Source: Bdellovibrionales bacterium (GTDB lineage: Bacteria; Bdellovibrionota; Bdellovibrionia; Bdellovibrionales; UBA1609). From it: a stretch of 9,814 bases of DNA. A program made the translations under genes and the position numbers. Location: positions 1 through 9,814 of the forward strand of contig JAGRAK010000051.1 of the NCBI GenBank assembly GCA_020434645.1. The letters are read 5' to 3'. Shown piece by piece: positions 1-6,637 of the stretch (position 1 is its first letter; each line of letters opens with the position of its first letter). The notes beneath the pieces are model-generated. The model ran no database searches and was not told the DNA's origin. It saw only the letters and a list, made by a program, of their open reading frames with translations.

Positions 1-1
1 A

Positions 2-895
2 GCGGCTGAATCTACTTGCTTAATACAAGGCGAAAACGGAACAGGTAAAGAACTTATCGCGCGCGCTATTCACTACAATTCGCCGCGAAAAGACAAACCC
101 TTTGTTATTCAAAACTGTTCGGCATTCAACGACAACTTACTAGAGTCAGAACTTTTTGGTCACGTAAAGGGCTCATTTACTGGCGCTATAAGAGATAAAA
201 AAGGTCTCTTTGAAATGGCAGATAAAGGAACTTTCTTTCTAGATGAAATCGGGGACACTTCACCCACTATGCAGGTGAAATTACTTCGTGTTCTACAAGA
301 AGGTACGTTCTTGCCGGTCGGAGCCGTTGAACCGAGACGCGTAAACGTGCGAATCATTGCGGCATCAAATAAGAACCTGAAAGAAATGGTTGAACAAGGC
401 GTGTTCAGAGAAGATTTATTTTATCGCTTAAACGTTATTAATATTGGGGTGCCTCCTTTGCGCGAGCGAAAAGAAGACATACCATTTCTTGCCGAATATT
501 TTATCAATCGTTCTGCAGACCAACATGGTAAAAAAATCTTAACCAAGCGTGCACTTGAAAAATTATATGATTTTCCGTGGCCAGGTAACGTGCGTGAACT
601 TCAAAACGAAATGGAGCGCGTAGTTGTATTGGCTGGTGCTGAAACTAAAATCACAGCCGAGATGCTTTCTCCAAAAATTATGGAGCAATCAGAAAAAGGT
701 AAAGTTCAAGGAGCCCGCTTACACGGCAAATTAAAAGATGCACTTGAAGACCTCGAGCGCGATCTCATTCGTGAGGGCTTGCGTCGTACAGGATGGAACA
801 AATCAAAGCTTGCAAAAGAATTGGGCATAAGCCGCGCTGGCTTGATCATGAAAGTTGAAAAGTACGGTTTAGATAAACGTAAACTGTTGAAATAA
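2..895 (+). CDS. NtrC-type sigma-54-dependent transcriptional activator, 5' truncated
   Basis: This is the C-terminal part of a sigma-54 (RpoN) enhancer-binding activator, which hydrolyses ATP to remodel the closed RpoN-polymerase complex. The reading frame is open from base 2, so the N-terminal sensory or receiver domain lies outside the window. Visible in order are Walker A GENGTGKE (nt 29-52, with N where most members have S), ELFGH followed by the sigma-54 contact loop GSFTGA (nt 170-187, a variant of GAFTGA), Walker B GTFFLDEIGD (nt 227-256), the sensor-like segment RIIAASNKNL, FREDLFYRLNV with the expected arginines, and PPLRERKEDIP. The end carries a Fis-type helix-turn-helix (about nt 785-880, KLAKELGISRAGLIMKVEKYGL). 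All catalytic motifs are intact, so it should be active. Its signal and targets cannot be read here. The gene is transcribed towards the convergent nuclease gene and ends in TAA just before a hairpin. Confidence 0.93.
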   Translation, partial: AAESTCLIQGENGTGKELIARAIHYNSPRKDKPFVIQNCSAFNDNLLESELFGHVKGSFTGAIRDKKGLFEMADKGTFFLDEIGDTSPTMQVKLLRVLQEGTFLPVGAVEPRRVNVRIIAASNKNLKEMVEQGVFREDLFYRLNVINIGVPPLRERKEDIPFLAEYFINRSADQHGKKILTKRALEKLYDFPWPGNVRELQNEMERVVVLAGAETKITAEMLSPKIMEQSEKGKVQGARLHGKLKDALEDLERDLIREGLRRTGWNKSKLAKELGISRAGLIMKVEKYGLDKRKLLK

Positions 896-908
896 ATTTT
901 TGTTTATT

Positions 909-934
909 TGACGGCTGATCAGAAACGGCCGTCA
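909..934 (+). terminator. Hairpin between convergent genes, possible intrinsic terminator
   Basis: TGACGGCTG (909-917) can pair with CGGCCGTCA (926-934), giving nine pairs including one G-U around an 8-base loop. It lies 13 bases after the stop of the sigma-54 activator and is followed by a T-rich but interrupted tract (TCTTATTATAATTTTA). It sits between two convergent genes and could serve both, but on the minus strand no U-run follows. The stem is clear; its role as a terminator is inference. Confidence 0.45.
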
Positions 935-947
935 TCTTATTATAATT

Positions 948-1961
948 TTACAATTCAATATCAGCATACACCAAAAAATGATCTGAAATTTGCTTATCGC
1001 GCTCTTTGAACGAGCGCGCCAGCTTCGAAACATCACGACGAACACCCGAACGCAGTACTTTTATACGAGAGCCCTTTGAAATCATAATGCCGTCTAATTG
1101 CGCATATTTGCCACGACGATCTTGCGCAAAAGTGGTGTGCGTGACTCTGTCATCATCTCTTAGTTTCTTTTGTGCCATATCAAATGCATCGGTCATGACC
1201 TGCCGAATACTCTGTGTTTCAGGGGCATCATGAATATCTGTATTATAATCTCCGGCAATCATAATCGGCACATCTGCACCAAATTTATTTTGATATTTCG
1301 TCACGAGTTCTGCCAAAGCTTCATGCTGAGCGGTTCTCATACGTATACCTTCAAAGTCATCTTTATTGCCCGCCTTCGACTTTGCATGATGTCCCATAAG
1401 TACGAATAATGGCCTTTCTTCTCCGTTCTTGCGGACAATAAGTGCCGGAGCATCACGAGAAAACATAGGCAACTCATGATTTGTATTCGGATCCACCCAG
1501 CGCATATGCTTGTGGGTTTCAATCTCGAGATTAATCGGCATACCCCTTCGAACAAGAAAGGCGATTTCAAATCCACGAGTGTCGTTACCATCCATAAAAT
1601 AAACATCATATCGATTATTAAAATAATTCGAATTTAAAAAATGCAGTTCATTCGCAGAATCAACCTCTTGCAGAACCGCAATGTCAGGGTCAGTAGATTT
1701 AATGACATCTGCTAAGCGTTCAACTTGATCTAATGTTTTTGGATAGCGGTGAAACTTATCAACCCGATTTCGACTATTTGATATTTTGTTGTTCTCTATA
1801 TTGATATGAAGGTCTTTAGTGTTAAAGGTCACAATACGAAAGGTCTTCGGCGGAGCTTCTGATAAAGCTCGCTTACAATAATCTCCCTTCGTATGGGCAT
1901 CACTAAACCCAAAAGCAAGAGAGCACCACACCATCCCCAGTAACAGTCCCCACCTATACAT
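948..1961 (-). CDS. Secreted endonuclease/exonuclease/phosphatase-superfamily enzyme
   Basis: This 337-residue protein carries the metal-dependent DNase I-like (EEP) fold signatures in the right order: TFNTKDL (N47), LQEVD (E99), GHH (H191), AGDYNTD (D238, N240), QLDGIMIS (D290) and ISDHFLVYADI (D327, H328). All catalytic positions are present, so it is probably an active phosphodiesterase. The superfamily includes nucleases, phospholipid phosphatases and sphingomyelinases, and the substrate cannot be fixed from sequence. The N-terminus (MYRWGLLLGMVWCSLAFGFS) is a Sec-type signal peptide with likely cleavage near residues 18-22, so it acts in the periplasm or outside the cell. In a predatory bacterium a role in degrading prey nucleic acid would be natural, but that is inference. 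The start is the first ATG that retains the signal peptide; there is no strong Shine-Dalgarno. It is monocistronic here, divergent from the GAF/AAA-like gene. Confidence 0.9.
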   Translation of the reverse strand: MYRWGLLLGMVWCSLAFGFSDAHTKGDYCKRALSEAPPKTFRIVTFNTKDLHINIENNKISNSRNRVDKFHRYPKTLDQVERLADVIKSTDPDIAVLQEVDSANELHFLNSNYFNNRYDVYFMDGNDTRGFEIAFLVRRGMPINLEIETHKHMRWVDPNTNHELPMFSRDAPALIVRKNGEERPLFVLMGHHAKSKAGNKDDFEGIRMRTAQHEALAELVTKYQNKFGADVPIMIAGDYNTDIHDAPETQSIRQVMTDAFDMAQKKLRDDDRVTHTTFAQDRRGKYAQLDGIMISKGSRIKVLRSGVRRDVSKLARSFKERDKQISDHFLVYADIEL

Positions 1962-2039
1962 GGACTAACTGGATAGCAGAGAATCACAAACATCCAATGC
2001 TTTGTTTTTAATTAAGCAGTTTGTTACCTTTTTTCTTAG

Positions 2040-2066
2040 TTGATTAAATCTTCGCTAGTATAAAAT
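2040..2066 (+). promoter_or_regulatory. Candidate promoter in the divergent intergenic region 1962-2212
   Basis: The 251-bp spacer between the divergent nuclease and GAF/AAA-like genes is AT-rich. TTGATT (2040-2045) and TAAAAT (2061-2066) resemble -35 and -10 boxes but with a short 15-base spacer; they would give a leader of about 140 bases for the rightward operon. The overlapping AGTATA (2057-2062) reads TATACT on the minus strand and could be the -10 of the nuclease gene, leaving a leader of about 90 bases. A second possible rightward pair is TTGTTA (2021-2026) with TTAAAT (2044-2049). No convincing small gene, operator or riboswitch was seen in the rest of the spacer. All calls here are by eye. 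Confidence 0.22.
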
Positions 2067-2212
2067 ACGAACTCAATTTTGTGCTGGCCAAATGTAGTTT
2101 TTTAGTTTCTAGAATTGCTCTGTAATTACCGCTAGTTATCTGGGGCACTTCGGCCTATTGTCAGGGGCTATTTTAGAATAAAAATTACAATAATCTCGGC
2201 ACGGCATTTGTA

Positions 2213-3097
2213 ATGCTAAGCTTTATGAACACTGCAAAACAATTCTCTCCGACAATTAAACGCCTAACCACTCTAATTGAGCGTCGATATAACTGCGACT
2301 TTAAATACCAGCCCCTTGCGGAGTTGAATATAAATAGTAGTGAAGCCCTCAAGTTAAGCCTATCTGAAGGATTACCCGTTACCGCTGGTGATTGGGTGTT
2401 CTTTCCTGTTTTTTTGGGAGAATCACTTGCTGGCGCGGGATGCATTTCAAACCGCGATAATTTAACGGATCGTGATCTTAAATATCTCAACCAAGTGATT
2501 CGACTGGTTCTAGAAGCCAGTCTTAAACATATAGATGAAATCCATACTCTTTCAGATTTAGAAGATCATGTAGATTCACGTGTTCGCAATAATGTAGTGG
2601 CCTTGCGACCTTTTCAGAAGAATTTGTTTCCGCTCCCTGAAAATGATGTAACGTCAGCTTTAAATTTTCCGTTCTTGATTGAGAGTCAAAAGGCTGAAGA
2701 CATATATAAAATGGCAATTGAAATACACTCTCGAACAAATCGCTACGCCATGCTACCCCTTGAAGATATTAATCCGGCAGCTCTGGCCAAACCTGAAGAT
2801 TTACGCTCACTCGGGCATATCACTATATTCGTGCAAGATATCTACGCCTTATCGCGAGAACAGCAGACACAAATTTTGAAATATTATCACTCACCTCGTG
2901 GCAAAGAATGCCCACAGTTTATAACAGGCACGCTTTCGCCCATCGGCACCTTAAAAGACAACCCAAAGATTGTCAGCGAACTCGTGCCACTATTGAATAT
3001 TGGCTATCTCTGCATGAGCAAGTCGTTTGCTGAATACAAGCGAGAGAACGTTCTCGACTTTTTTTATGACTGTCTAACCGGACGCACGTCTGTATAG
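2213..3097 (+). CDS. GAF-like protein with degenerate NtrC-type AAA+ domain
   Basis: I do not know a named family for this 294-residue soluble protein, but its parts can be placed. Residues about 10-110 end in a GAF-like pattern (VFFPVFLGESLAGAGCIS, then TDRDLKYLNQVIRLVLEASL). Residues about 152-270 align by eye with the AAA+ core of the sigma-54 activator at the start of this window. FLIESQKAEDIYKMAIEIHS stands where that protein has LIQGENGTGKELIARAIHYNS, HITIFVQDIYALSREQQTQ where it has GTFFLDEIGDTSPTMQ, and FITGTLSPIGTLKDNPKI where it has IIAASNKNLKEMVEQGV. The Walker A lysine and glycines, the first Walker B aspartate (Q208) and the GAFTGA loop are missing, and there is no helix-turn-helix. 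It therefore cannot work as a normal ATPase activator; a sensory or scaffold role is possible. ATG 2213 is used; ATG 2225 is an alternative, and neither has a strong ribosome site. It is the first gene of the likely recycling operon. Confidence 0.75.
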   Translation: MLSFMNTAKQFSPTIKRLTTLIERRYNCDFKYQPLAELNINSSEALKLSLSEGLPVTAGDWVFFPVFLGESLAGAGCISNRDNLTDRDLKYLNQVIRLVLEASLKHIDEIHTLSDLEDHVDSRVRNNVVALRPFQKNLFPLPENDVTSALNFPFLIESQKAEDIYKMAIEIHSRTNRYAMLPLEDINPAALAKPEDLRSLGHITIFVQDIYALSREQQTQILKYYHSPRGKECPQFITGTLSPIGTLKDNPKIVSELVPLLNIGYLCMSKSFAEYKRENVLDFFYDCLTGRTSV

Positions 3098-3133
3098 ATA
3101 GACTCTTGTCCTTTTTTTTGTCATCCTTAAGTG

Positions 3134-4180
3134 ATGAAAAAAACACCAGGCCAACTAGACCCTACAACACATCAGTTCATAACCAAAACCTTTGGCACCA
3201 ATGATGTTCAAATCATGCAACTTGCTGGGGACGCCAGTTCACGGCGTTATGCTCGTGTCATACATAACGACAACTCTTACGTTCTCATGATCTGGGAGCC
3301 TTTCGTTGATGATGGGCGGTATCCGTTTTTAAATATATTAAATCATTTTGCAAAGCACGAAGTGCAAGTGCCAGAAGTTATATCAAAGGCACCCAATCTT
3401 GGTTTAGTTTTATTAGAAGATCTTGGCGACCTGACTCTTGAGCGTAAGTTTTGGGAGAATCAACAACAGTCGCTTGTTGTGCCTCACTATAAGATGGCCA
3501 TAGATGAACTTCTTAAAATTCATTATCCCGCCACCGAAGACTCTTCACCCGGCTGTATCGCTCACACTGTTTCATTTAATGTTGAAAAACTTTTGTGGGA
3601 AATGAATTACGGTCTCGAACACCTTGTTGAGAAATTTTGTCATATTAAAATCCCCGACGATGTTCGCGAAGAGATTACGGCACTTTTTGTTGATATTTGC
3701 ACAACTTTACATGAAGAACCTAAACGAATCTGTCATCGCGACTATCATTCGCGCAACATTATGCTCACAATGGGCAAGACACGAATAATTGATTTTCAAG
3801 ATGCCCGCATGGGGCCTGTTCAATATGATCTTGTTTCACTCCTTCACGACTCCTATGTCGATATGGATGATGAAACGCGCCAAGAGTTACTCGAGTACTA
3901 TATTTTAAAGTCTAAGGATTTTGGTGGTGCTCCAGTTAACCGTGACCAGTTTCATTCAATTTTTCGTTTACAAATGATTCAGCGGTGTTTTAAAGCGGCT
4001 GGTAGTTTTTCAAGTTTTTATAATATGCGTGAAGACACACGATATCTGAAGTACTTGAAACCGACGGTAGCCAAAGTTGTGATGACACTTGACCAGTACC
4101 CGGCCTATTCAACATTTACAAATTTACTTCGAGATAATGGTTTACTTGAAATTGATTATTTAAACCCCACGGAGATATAG
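3134..4180 (+). CDS. amgK: AmgK-type sugar kinase (MurNAc/GlcNAc anomeric kinase)
   Basis: The protein has 348 residues and belongs to the aminoglycoside-phosphotransferase-like kinases. AmgK phosphorylates the anomeric hydroxyl of MurNAc (and GlcNAc) with ATP, the first committed step of the MurA-bypassing peptidoglycan recycling route known from Pseudomonas. Diagnostic stretches are LAGDASSRRYARV (G32-S35, nucleotide loop), LLEDLGD (93-99), the catalytic loop CHRDYHSRNIML (H201, D203, N208) and the metal-binding IIDFQDARMGPVQYDLVSLL (D220). HRDYHSRN and IDFQDA.MGP.QYDLVSLL are typical of AmgK rather than antibiotic kinases, and length fits the family. It is followed 19 bp later by a MurU-like nucleotidyltransferase, the classic partner. 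The GTG at 3131 directly before ATG 3134 is an alternative start; neither has a clear Shine-Dalgarno. A homoserine- or choline-type kinase is less likely. Substrate assignment rests on motifs and neighbourhood. Confidence 0.83.
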   Translation: MKKTPGQLDPTTHQFITKTFGTNDVQIMQLAGDASSRRYARVIHNDNSYVLMIWEPFVDDGRYPFLNILNHFAKHEVQVPEVISKAPNLGLVLLEDLGDLTLERKFWENQQQSLVVPHYKMAIDELLKIHYPATEDSSPGCIAHTVSFNVEKLLWEMNYGLEHLVEKFCHIKIPDDVREEITALFVDICTTLHEEPKRICHRDYHSRNIMLTMGKTRIIDFQDARMGPVQYDLVSLLHDSYVDMDDETRQELLEYYILKSKDFGGAPVNRDQFHSIFRLQMIQRCFKAAGSFSSFYNMREDTRYLKYLKPTVAKVVMTLDQYPAYSTFTNLLRDNGLLEIDYLNPTEI

Positions 4181-4205
4181 TCGTGAATGGAGATATGTCG
4201 TGAAC
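4171..4205 (+). repeat. Imperfect tandem duplication spanning a ribosome binding site and start codon
   Basis: Two adjacent copies, GGAGATATAGTCGTGAAT (4171-4188) and GGAGATATGTCGTGAAC (4189-4205), differ by one deleted A and the last base. Each copy holds a GGAG Shine-Dalgarno and a GTG. The second GTG (4200) starts the nucleotidyltransferase, with GGAG 7 bases upstream. The first GTG (4183) opens a six-codon frame that ends in TGA at 4201-4203, overlapping the real start. The first copy also overlaps the end of the kinase gene. Confidence 0.85.
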
Positions 4206-5582
4206 GCCCTTATGCTCAGCGCCGGCCTCGGCACGCGATTTCGACCTGTCACTGATCGTGTAGCAAAACCGGCCATCCCATTTTTAAATGTTCCGCTGCT
4301 GGGGTATTCACTTTATTATTTAGAAAATTTGTTTTCTGAAAATTTGGGCGTTGGCATTAACGACAAATCTTGTCGCTTAGAAAATCTCGTTTTGAATACT
4401 CATCACTTGCCCGCCTCGGTCGAGGGTGCGGCGAACTGTTTAACTCATGGGCAGGATTATCGCGTTTTGTTTTCTTTTGAACCTGAAATTCTTGGCAGCG
4501 GCGGTGGGATACTTAAAGCGCGGGAGCTGCTGGGTGCTGGGCCTATCGCCGGATCTCGTGCTGGCGGAGGTGCTGACGGTGGTGCTGACGCTGGCTCTCG
4601 TGCTGGCGCGAATGCTGAGTCTGTCGCCGCTTCTCGCGCTGGCGCAAACGATTTTATAGTCTGCAATGCTGACGAAGTTTTACTCTTTAATCATTCTCGT
4701 GGATTTGCTCCACTTGTTGAGTTTCATAAATCCAGTGGGGCGTTAGCGACTCTACTGACTACTGATCACCCTGAGGCCGGCAAAACCTTGGGCGGCGTAT
4801 GGGCTGAGGCTGGTGGGTCTAAGAGTGAGGCCGACGATGCTATTGGTGATGCTGACGGTGTCGGTACAAGCGGCGGTGGCGAGACCCCCTCCATCAATAC
4901 TAGCGGCAAAATTTATAAACTGGGTGGACAAGGCATCGAGCCCGGCGCGCGGCACTTTACTGGCGTCTATGTTTTTTCTGAGCGAATTTTTGATTACATG
5001 CCTGCAAGTGGCAAATTTCATATTTTTAAAGATTGTCTTCATAAAGCCATGGCCGCTGGCGAATCTGTTCTTTCGTTTCACGACTCAGATTTGACCTGGC
5101 TCGATATGTCCAGTGAGAAAGATTATATTTCGTCTACTCTTACGGCACTTCAAATTTTGAGTGGTGATGGTGGCGAAAGTGCTGCCAACGCAGAGGCATC
5201 AACTTCTGCCGGCGCTGCCGCAATATCCACGGCAAAGTCTCCCATAAAGTCCGCAGGCATTTCACCTGCTAAGTCCTCGGCATATTCTCGGGTAAAAGCT
5301 GAAAACTTAAAAAATATTTTAAAGCGCTTTCATCAAAAATTTGAACTGATGGCGCCATCGCAGTGGCTTTGCCCTGGAGCAAAATTTGCTGGCGAACTTG
5401 CACCGTCTTCGTTTTTATTTATGGGTCCCGACAGCGAAATCGGTGCCGATGTGCGAGTGAAAGGCTTCGCCGTTCTTGGGGCTGGCGCGAAGTTATCTCA
5501 GGGCGTGATTGACCACTCGGTTTTAGCTCCCGGCGTTCATGTGAATCCAATCGCATCTTTAAGAAATGAAATTGTTATTTAA
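4200..5582 (+). CDS. MurU-type sugar-1-phosphate nucleotidyltransferase with low-complexity insertions and hexapeptide-repeat tail
   Basis: This 460-residue protein should transfer a nucleoside monophosphate to a sugar 1-phosphate. Beside AmgK the likely product is UDP-MurNAc. The GT-A core shows MLSAGLGTRFRP (5-16) with K23-P24, EPEILGSGGGILKA (94-107), NADEVL (156-161, D158 for metal), TGVYVFS (254-260) and TWLDMSSEKDY (299-309), matching the family order. Three Ala/Gly/Ser/Asp-rich stretches interrupt or extend the core at about 112-149 (three SRAG units), 202-236 and 322-366 (repeated AKS). They do not look like folded sequence. The end (about 390-455) has hexapeptide-repeat character (CPGAKFAGEL, GPDSEIGADVRV, GAGAKLSQGVIDHS), suggesting a left-handed beta-helix as in GlmU or mannose-1-phosphate guanylyltransferases, which Pseudomonas MurU (about 224 aa) lacks. 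A GDP-mannose or glucose-1-phosphate enzyme is therefore an alternative. GTG 4200 is chosen for its GGAG seven bases upstream; it is the last gene of the operon. Confidence 0.85.
   Translation: MNALMLSAGLGTRFRPVTDRVAKPAIPFLNVPLLGYSLYYLENLFSENLGVGINDKSCRLENLVLNTHHLPASVEGAANCLTHGQDYRVLFSFEPEILGSGGGILKARELLGAGPIAGSRAGGGADGGADAGSRAGANAESVAASRAGANDFIVCNADEVLLFNHSRGFAPLVEFHKSSGALATLLTTDHPEAGKTLGGVWAEAGGSKSEADDAIGDADGVGTSGGGETPSINTSGKIYKLGGQGIEPGARHFTGVYVFSERIFDYMPASGKFHIFKDCLHKAMAAGESVLSFHDSDLTWLDMSSEKDYISSTLTALQILSGDGGESAANAEASTSAGAAAISTAKSPIKSAGISPAKSSAYSRVKAENLKNILKRFHQKFELMAPSQWLCPGAKFAGELAPSSFLFMGPDSEIGADVRVKGFAVLGAGAKLSQGVIDHSVLAPGVHVNPIASLRNEIVI
4536..4646 (+). repeat. Low-complexity repeat insertion 1 in the nucleotidyltransferase gene
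   Basis: This GC-rich stretch encodes residues about 113-149. The 13-base unit TCTCGTGCTGGCG starts at 4554 and 4596 and, with one change, at 4632. The spacings of 42 and 36 bases preserve the reading frame, and the peptide unit is SRAG(A/G). GGTGCTGACG-type units lie between copies. In related enzymes the segment before the metal-binding NADEV strand is short, so this looks like in-frame repeat growth inside a loop. Confidence 0.75.
5163..5288 (+). repeat. Low-complexity insertion 3 in the nucleotidyltransferase gene
   Basis: This stretch encodes residues about 322-363, rich in Ala, Ser, Gly and Thr, with recurring AKS/IKS units (TAKSPIKSAGISPAKS). It links the catalytic core, which ends soon after the WLDMSSEKDY motif, to the hexapeptide-repeat tail, so it may be a flexible linker. 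A further Gly/Asp/Ser-rich insertion (about 4803-4907, residues 202-236) lies in the middle of the core. Confidence 0.6.
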
Positions 5583-5618
5583 CGCGGCGTAGATCCGACG
5601 TCGGGTATACTCTGCGTT
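5581..5618. repeat. Nested inverted repeat after the recycling operon
   Basis: AACGC (5581-5585) pairs with GCGTT (5614-5618) and encloses the perfect palindrome CCGACGTCGG (5595-5604). It begins within the stop codon of the nucleotidyltransferase and lies in the 85-bp gap between convergent genes. No U-run follows on either strand, so an intrinsic terminator is doubtful; the rest of the gap holds nothing I recognise. Confidence 0.4.
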
Positions 5619-5667
5619 ATGTTTCTCAACTTAACGATAAGTATTATTCAACAATTGCGGCCGACAA

Positions 5668-6522
5668 TTACTGACCAACAAAAATTTTCTCTTTAGATTT
5701 TTCTTGATAGCGACGCTTGATCATTTCAAACAAATTATCCGTGCGCGCACCGATACTGTCACCACTGGCGAGATTTCTTGTTAATCCAGCCGTGCGCGGA
5801 TCTTTGGGTTTGCCTAGATTGCCATAGAGAGACTTGTATGGATTTTCATATTCATAACTGCTCGTCGTGTTGCCGCTTCGTCCAGAACCACCGCCGCCAC
5901 CGCTTGCGATACCGATGGATACGACACGGTAGGAGTCTTTTAATATTTTGTTCATCATAGCGTCTACGTCAGCGACTTGATCTGGTGGAATCAAACCCGC
6001 ATCAGCCATGGCCTTACCGCTAGCAAATGCCGAACTCGGGTACTTACCTTTTGGAGTCGTTACTTCACCAGTCTTGGGATTTACCGAATATCCTTTTTTT
6101 GCAAGCTTTGCGATTTTTTCGTTCACTTCGAGTTGAAGCTCTTGATCTGCCGGGTTATCAGCCCTTGTGTCTCCGGGATTTGAGTTCGGGTTTCCAAAAC
6201 CATCGTTGAAGTTGCTGCTGCTTTTCGACACCGTCTTATTTGTGTTACCAGAATCATCTTTTGTTACTTCATCCGCAAGCCCTTGAGCAAAACTCATGGT
6301 TGCTATTGAACACATAGGAACAGCACCCTCATCACATTTTTCCATCGCCTTTTCGCCCACCACTAAATTTACTGCCCCCAGTGCAGCAGCCTGTGTGGCG
6401 AGCCCTTTTGCCATAGTTGCGATATCAGCGTTGGCCGTTGAAAGAATTGAGACACTTAATCCAAGCACTATCAGACTATAATTTAAAGCCGTATTCTTAA
6501 ATATTCCGCACTCATAAGTCAT
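5668..6522 (-). CDS. Secreted protein of unknown function with Gly-rich segment
   Basis: I do not recognise this 284-residue protein. It begins with a Sec signal peptide: a hydrophobic run (LNYSLIVLGLSVSILSTANA) ending in the cleavage site ANA, probably after residue 32. The mature part starts with an Ala-rich helical stretch that includes two cysteines (C63 and C71, perhaps disulfide-bonded). A Ser/Asn/Asp-rich, probably disordered region follows (about 88-125), then a charged helix with a PKTGEVTTPKGK turn, a glycine run (about 208-212) before SGRSGNTTSSYEYENPYKSLYG, and a basic C-terminus. No catalytic motif is evident. It lies downstream of the small lipoprotein and TadG-like genes on the same strand, so an envelope role is likely. 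ATG 6522 with GAG five bases upstream is preferred over GTG 6528. A separate promoter may lie in the 130-bp gap upstream. Confidence 0.8.
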   Translation of the reverse strand: MTYECGIFKNTALNYSLIVLGLSVSILSTANADIATMAKGLATQAAALGAVNLVVGEKAMEKCDEGAVPMCSIATMSFAQGLADEVTKDDSGNTNKTVSKSSSNFNDGFGNPNSNPGDTRADNPADQELQLEVNEKIAKLAKKGYSVNPKTGEVTTPKGKYPSSAFASGKAMADAGLIPPDQVADVDAMMNKILKDSYRVVSIGIASGGGGGSGRSGNTTSSYEYENPYKSLYGNLGKPKDPRTAGLTRNLASGDSIGARTDNLFEMIKRRYQEKSKEKIFVGQ

Positions 6523-6584
6523 ACCCACTCATCGGCAAAACATGTGTCTCACTTTAGGACTTTCGTCATAATTTTATATGATTT

Positions 6585-6612
6585 TTTTTAGCTAATAGCG
6601 AGCGTACGTCAA
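6585..6612 (-). promoter_or_regulatory. Candidate promoter for the secreted unknown protein
   Basis: On the minus strand TTGACG (6612-6607, five of six bases of the -35 consensus) is separated by 16 bases from TAAAAA (6590-6585). A better -10-like box, TATAAA (6578-6573), lies just downstream without a matching -35. The A-tract between them is typical of promoter DNA. This is by eye only. Confidence 0.27.
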
Positions 6613-6637
6613 CGGCGAGCTAAGCAGGCCACAAGGC

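Noticed and set aside
2133..2207. Possible 23-codon minus-strand frame (MPCRDYC...) in the divergent spacer
   Set aside because: No Shine-Dalgarno, no signal peptide, and composition like the surrounding non-coding DNA.
3088..3119. Six-pair hairpin (3088-3103) followed by a run of eight T (3112-3119), looking like an intrinsic terminator between the GAF/AAA-like and kinase genes
   Set aside because: The stem is short, AT-rich with a G-U pair, and separated from the T run by eight bases, while the kinase gene starts within 20 bases. It would break the likely operon, so I do not call it; transcript mapping would decide.
3134..4180. Antibiotic (aminoglycoside) phosphotransferase
   Set aside because: The fold is shared, but HRDYHSRN, DFQDA.MGP and the MurU-like neighbour point to a sugar kinase; there is no sign of a resistance cassette or mobile element.
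4457..4666. Antisense open frame opposite the Ala/Gly-rich insertion, giving a Pro/Ala-rich peptide
   Set aside because: It is a by-product of GC-rich repeats in the sense gene, lacks a ribosome site and has no recognisable domain.
6582..6626. T8 run next to TTAGCT/AGCTAA arms, seeming a terminator downstream of the lipoprotein
   Set aside because: On the minus strand, the direction of transcription, the hairpin is followed by an A-run, not a U-run, so it has the wrong polarity; the A-tract fits a promoter better.
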